DNA of 64,000 bases from Gluconobacter sp. Dm-62 (GTDB taxonomy: Bacteria > Pseudomonadota > Alphaproteobacteria > Acetobacterales > Acetobacteraceae), in NCBI RefSeq assembly GCF_018256155.1, contig NZ_JAERLY010000001.1:186001-250000 (forward strand). Reading direction: 5' to 3'. The translations under genes were made by a program, and so were the position numbers. Under the pieces are notes generated by a model, which was not told where the DNA came from, made no database searches, and saw only the letters and a program-made list of their open reading frames with translations. Below, piece by piece: positions 60,878 to 64,000 of the stretch (its first letter is position 1; each line of letters begins with the position of its first letter).

Positions 60878-63760
60878 TTAGAAATGAGCTCCTGCCTGAA
60901 GCCAGACATATCGGCCAATCATTTCTTCAGCGTACAAACCGCTGGCAGTGTTGTAAACGCCGGTCGGAACATATGGAGGCGCCTTGTTGAACATATTGTT
61001 CACGCCACCGTCCAGGTGCCATTTGCCGAAATTGTACCCGACAGAGATGTCATGCGACGTGATAGGGCTCACATGGGAGACAGAGTTGGTCTTGGCGGTC
61101 AGATCAGTCGAACCATTGTTGAGCTTCATACCACCTGTGAAGTTCATCATGTATGTCAGGCTGAAGTTCCCGTGATACCAGTTGGCGGAGAAGTAGTCCT
61201 TGACGCGCGGGAAGCCATAACCAGCGGAATAGATCATCCGGCCGTTATAGTTCAGCCATGCACCACCCGGGCTGTTCTGCTGCAGATAGCTCACCGTTTC
61301 CTGCATGTTATTGGCGATCACAACGGTATCATTCATCGATATGTGAATCGGATAACTCACATCAAAGTCGATACCACCAGTCTTTACCCCGCCCAGATTC
61401 TGGTAAACTGAGGAAACCTGCGTAATCTGGCCGGAAGAACTCCGCGGGGCAATATTGCTGCAATAAGAGTTGTTCAGACCCTCATAACACTGATCGAGAA
61501 TATACTGCGGGTTTACGGTATTGATCGTATTCTTGATTGTGTAGTGCCAGTATTCAACAGAGACATTCAGACCGGGAGCAAAGCGCGGCGTGATGACTGT
61601 GCCAAAAGTATAGGTACGCCCCTGTTCCGGCCGAAGGGCCTTGTTGCCGCCCGACAGGACCGGGAGCTGCCCCGACCAGGCTGAGGTGAACTTGTTGGCG
61701 TTCACGCCCGCCTTTGCGCAATTCGCAACCACCGCCGCCTTGAGACCACCATAGGTGCTCGCCTGTGAGCAGGGATCAATCGCAGAAGTCAGCGCCAGCG
61801 TGTTGCCGCCATAGAGTTCATAGATACTCGGCTGGCGATAGGACGTTCCCAGCGTCGCACGGAAGCGAATATCGCGTGTAGGCGCCCAGTTGATGCTGGT
61901 CTTCCAGTTCTGCGTATCGCCAAAAGTATTGTACGAGGACCAGCGCCCCTGTGCACCTACTGTCAGGTCTTTGGCGAAAGGAGCATTCTGAAGCAGCGGC
62001 ACACGAAGTTCGCCATAGACTTCATTCGCGTTGAAGCCACCGCCCGTCGCAGCAGAGCTTTCACCCGCAATCTGTCCGGCAGCAATCAGCGGATCGGGAC
62101 TGAAACTTCCCTGCTCGCTGCGATGTTCCATGCCAAACGCAAGGCCAATATTACCACCGTTCTGGTAAGGCAGTTTTACGAGCTTGTTGTTGTTGATCCG
62201 AAGATTAAAGTCTCTCAACTGATAGTTGGCATGACTATGCTGTGTATAGCTGATGTATTTGGCCGCCTGACCGGACCACGGCATGAAGGGGTTGGCAAGC
62301 TGGCAGCCGGCAGCGCTGTTACAAACGGATGGGTTATAGACCACGGCGCTGGACGAACTGGATGGATTGAGCTGCTCTACGCCCAGTTCCTGAAGAAGAT
62401 GCGCGTAATTGATGTCGTTGGTGGTCTGGAAGGATGACTGGCTTGACCCATAGGCCATGGACGCGTCGTAATTCCAGTTTCCAATGATCTGTCCGCGTGC
62501 ACCGGAGGTAACCTGATAGGTATCCACGGCTGTGCTCAGCTCACGTGGCCCAAGCTCCGGAAAGCGTTTATAAAGGCCGACATCCTTGCCCCAGACATTA
62601 TACGGATTTCCTGCCGGAAGGGTCAGAGAGCTCAGCAGCTCGGACTGCGGATTACCACTGCCCGGTACGCCCAGTCCGGTAATGCCCGATGTTGTACGGT
62701 GGGCATAATTGACCTGACTATACAGCGTCATATGACGGTTGATGTCGTAGTGGAAATCACCACTCAGATTGGCAGACTGCGTATAGCCCACCATTGTCTG
62801 ATCCATGCCGTAATTATAATTATCCGACGAATTGTACGGGGAGAACGTACCGTTATTATTGCTGATCAGGTTCATCCCGCTTGGATCGACGCGCGTGCGG
62901 GATGTAATAGCTGATCCGAAGATGGCCGCAGCCCCCGGAGCAGGGTTGTTGCTGGAAGGATTGCGGGACCAGGCGCGGTCGCGCTGATACGTCCCGCCCT
63001 GCGTCATATACTGGCCGAAGATCGAAATATTACCGCGGTCGTGGTCGAAGTTGAACCCTTTATGCGCAGAAATACGACCCGTGCGGTCATCACCAACATC
63101 CGTGATACCACCGCGCATCGAAATCGCCGCATCGTTCACATCATGTTTGAGCTTGATGTTGACGACGCCCGATACAGCATCCGCACCATACAGTTCCGAA
63201 CCACCGTCCTTGAGAATTTCCACTGAGGCAATCTGATCCGTAGCGATGGCATTCAGATCAACGCAGGCTGTGGAGGTGCCCATTGTCTGGACCTGACGCT
63301 TGCCGTCCACCAGGACCAGTACGCGGGACTGCCCAAGATTTCGCAAATCAACGCAGGACAGGCCGTTTCCGGCAATGGACTTTGCGTTTGAACTTCCGGT
63401 GGATCCGATGGATGGCAGCCGGAGGAGATAATCCCCGATTGTCGTCGCAGATGTCTTCTGGATATCAGTGGCCTTGATGATCTGGACCGGGTTGGGATCC
63501 GCATTGCGACCCGCACCGAGAAAAGAGCCGGTGACGACAATATTCTCGGGCGCCGCGGCCTTCTGCTTCTGTGCCGCCTGCACAACCTGCGTCTTTTTCT
63601 TCGCTGGGGCCGCAGGCGGTGTCACACCTTTCGTGGCGATGACCTTCTTCTTTTTGAGGGCATCCACGGTTGTGGTCGCAGCAATAGAGATATCAGGATG
63701 CAGTTCGACAGCTGTCGAGCAGATGGCCACACCCAGGAAGAGATACTTCATTCTACTCAC
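60878..63760 (-). CDS. TonB-dependent receptor, non-siderophore type
   Basis: Outer-membrane receptor, 960 residues, beginning with GTG at 63760 (AAGGAG 8 bases upstream; an ATG three codons later has no site). After the signal peptide comes a Lys/Ala-rich linker, a TonB-box ENIVVTGSF (about 73), and a plug with DYLLRLPSIG, LRNLGQSRVLVLVDGKRQV, ILKDGGSELYGADAVSGVVNIKLKHDV. Cys pairs in the plug (LSCVDLR and STACVDLN) are typical of the large receptors for plant- or nutrient-derived compounds in Caulobacter and Sphingomonas rather than of siderophore receptors. The C-terminus ends YVWLQAGAHF. It heads the operon with the ABC transporter and two oxidoreductases, 103 bp before the binding protein gene. 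No Fur box is visible in the 240 bp upstream. Confidence 0.92.
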   Translation of the reverse strand: MSRMKYLFLGVAICSTAVELHPDISIAATTTVDALKKKKVIATKGVTPPAAPAKKKTQVVQAAQKQKAAAPENIVVTGSFLGAGRNADPNPVQIIKATDIQKTSATTIGDYLLRLPSIGSTGSSNAKSIAGNGLSCVDLRNLGQSRVLVLVDGKRQVQTMGTSTACVDLNAIATDQIASVEILKDGGSELYGADAVSGVVNIKLKHDVNDAAISMRGGITDVGDDRTGRISAHKGFNFDHDRGNISIFGQYMTQGGTYQRDRAWSRNPSSNNPAPGAAAIFGSAITSRTRVDPSGMNLISNNNGTFSPYNSSDNYNYGMDQTMVGYTQSANLSGDFHYDINRHMTLYSQVNYAHRTTSGITGLGVPGSGNPQSELLSSLTLPAGNPYNVWGKDVGLYKRFPELGPRELSTAVDTYQVTSGARGQIIGNWNYDASMAYGSSQSSFQTTNDINYAHLLQELGVEQLNPSSSSSAVVYNPSVCNSAAGCQLANPFMPWSGQAAKYISYTQHSHANYQLRDFNLRINNNKLVKLPYQNGGNIGLAFGMEHRSEQGSFSPDPLIAAGQIAGESSAATGGGFNANEVYGELRVPLLQNAPFAKDLTVGAQGRWSSYNTFGDTQNWKTSINWAPTRDIRFRATLGTSYRQPSIYELYGGNTLALTSAIDPCSQASTYGGLKAAVVANCAKAGVNANKFTSAWSGQLPVLSGGNKALRPEQGRTYTFGTVITPRFAPGLNVSVEYWHYTIKNTINTVNPQYILDQCYEGLNNSYCSNIAPRSSSGQITQVSSVYQNLGGVKTGGIDFDVSYPIHISMNDTVVIANNMQETVSYLQQNSPGGAWLNYNGRMIYSAGYGFPRVKDYFSANWYHGNFSLTYMMNFTGGMKLNNGSTDLTAKTNSVSHVSPITSHDISVGYNFGKWHLDGGVNNMFNKAPPYVPTGVYNTASGLYAEEMIGRYVWLQAGAHF

Positions 63761-64000
63761 GTTTCGATCTCCTTAAGCGCGCGCTCAAAAACGGAACGGC
63801 AGATTGTCGTCAGGGCGGGTATCGGTTCCAGATCGCCTGAAGAGCACCCTTTCGTCTCCATGAAGCATAACGGACAAGCACTTCAGACTTCTGAACACGA
63901 AAAATCACTCCTCAGAACTACACCATATTGATTCCGGAACGTTATTCGTTTTCCTTGTTTAAGAATATAGTTTATCTATCTTTTCGGGAGAGATTCACCG
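63761..64000. other. Upstream region of the TonB receptor operon
   Basis: No gene supported; AT-rich toward the right edge (TTTAAGAATATAG, TTTATCTATC), as expected of a promoter region. I could not assign -35/-10 boxes and saw no Fur or Pho site. Confidence 0.4.

Noticed and set aside
1-64000. CRISPR arrays, restriction, retron, toxin-antitoxin or other defence systems
   Set aside because: No regularly spaced repeats and no defence-family proteins were recognised on either strand; the isolated Dda-like helicase alone is not evidence for one.
1-64000. tRNA and rRNA genes
   Set aside because: No cloverleaf with a TTCGA-type loop or conserved rRNA block was noticed by eye; a covariance-model scan could overturn this for tRNAs.

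Overview
The window is high-G+C, gene-dense DNA whose content fits an alphaproteobacterium of the acetic acid bacteria (Acetobacteraceae; a Gluconobacter-like genus is my best guess, inferred from gene content only). The indications are a hopanoid C-3 methylase (HpnR), a GlgA-GlgB-TreZ block, an XdhABC operon, four TonB-dependent receptors in 64 kb and an acid-adapted iron/copper complement. I saw no rRNA, tRNA, CRISPR array, phage or transposase gene.

Region by region. (1) 1-9.0 kb, storage carbohydrate: glgX (cut by the left edge) diverges from glgA-glgB-treZ, which converges on a secreted GH144-type glucanase. (2) 9.1-17.7 kb, leftward: xdhA-xdhB-xdhC behind a Dpp/Opp-type ABC transporter that has no binding protein. 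(3) 17.8-20.1 kb: two very small reading frames separated by three hairpins, then cysK with a long AT-rich terminator and a small serine hydrolase. (4) 20.1-31.1 kb, copper: Cu(I) P-type ATPase, an SbmA/YddA-like ABC exporter overlapping a TonB receptor, CopZ, and a rightward CopL-PcoA-PcoB-Met-rich protein operon ending at a CsoR-family repressor. Operator-like palindromes sit in the copZ/copL divergent region. (5) 31.4-33.8 kb: Fur box plus feoA-feoB-Cys-rich protein. (6) 33.8-35.8 kb: a sharply AT-rich islet with one three-domain glycosyltransferase-like gene. (7) 35.8-41.9 kb: phoD diverging from a FecI-FecR-TonB receptor surface-signalling system, with a Pho-box-like site between them. 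(8) 42.2-48.2 kb: hpnR, a TPMT-type methyltransferase, a Dda-like helicase, a BASS transporter and a diguanylate cyclase. (9) 48.2-52.7 kb: a Fur-box-preceded, translationally coupled operon of siderophore receptor, DUF3649-like, PepSY-TM and DUF3325-like proteins. (10) 53.1-55.9 kb: MFS exporter, small membrane protein, ACR3-like transporter. (11) 56.0-63.8 kb: one leftward operon of TonB receptor, amino-acid-type binding protein, two permeases, a sugar-nucleotide-type epimerase, the ATPase and a short-chain dehydrogenase.

How the genes work together. Metal handling dominates: copper efflux and periplasmic oxidation under a CsoR-type repressor, ferrous and ferric-siderophore uptake under Fur. 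The carbohydrate block makes branched glucan, and TreZ/GlgX could convert it to trehalose. The least conventional units are the AT-rich glycosyltransferase/discoidin protein, the TonB receptor-ABC-epimerase-dehydrogenase operon (apparently import plus processing of an unidentified compound), and the phoD/surface-signalling pair. Functions come from motif recognition by eye; none was checked against a database.
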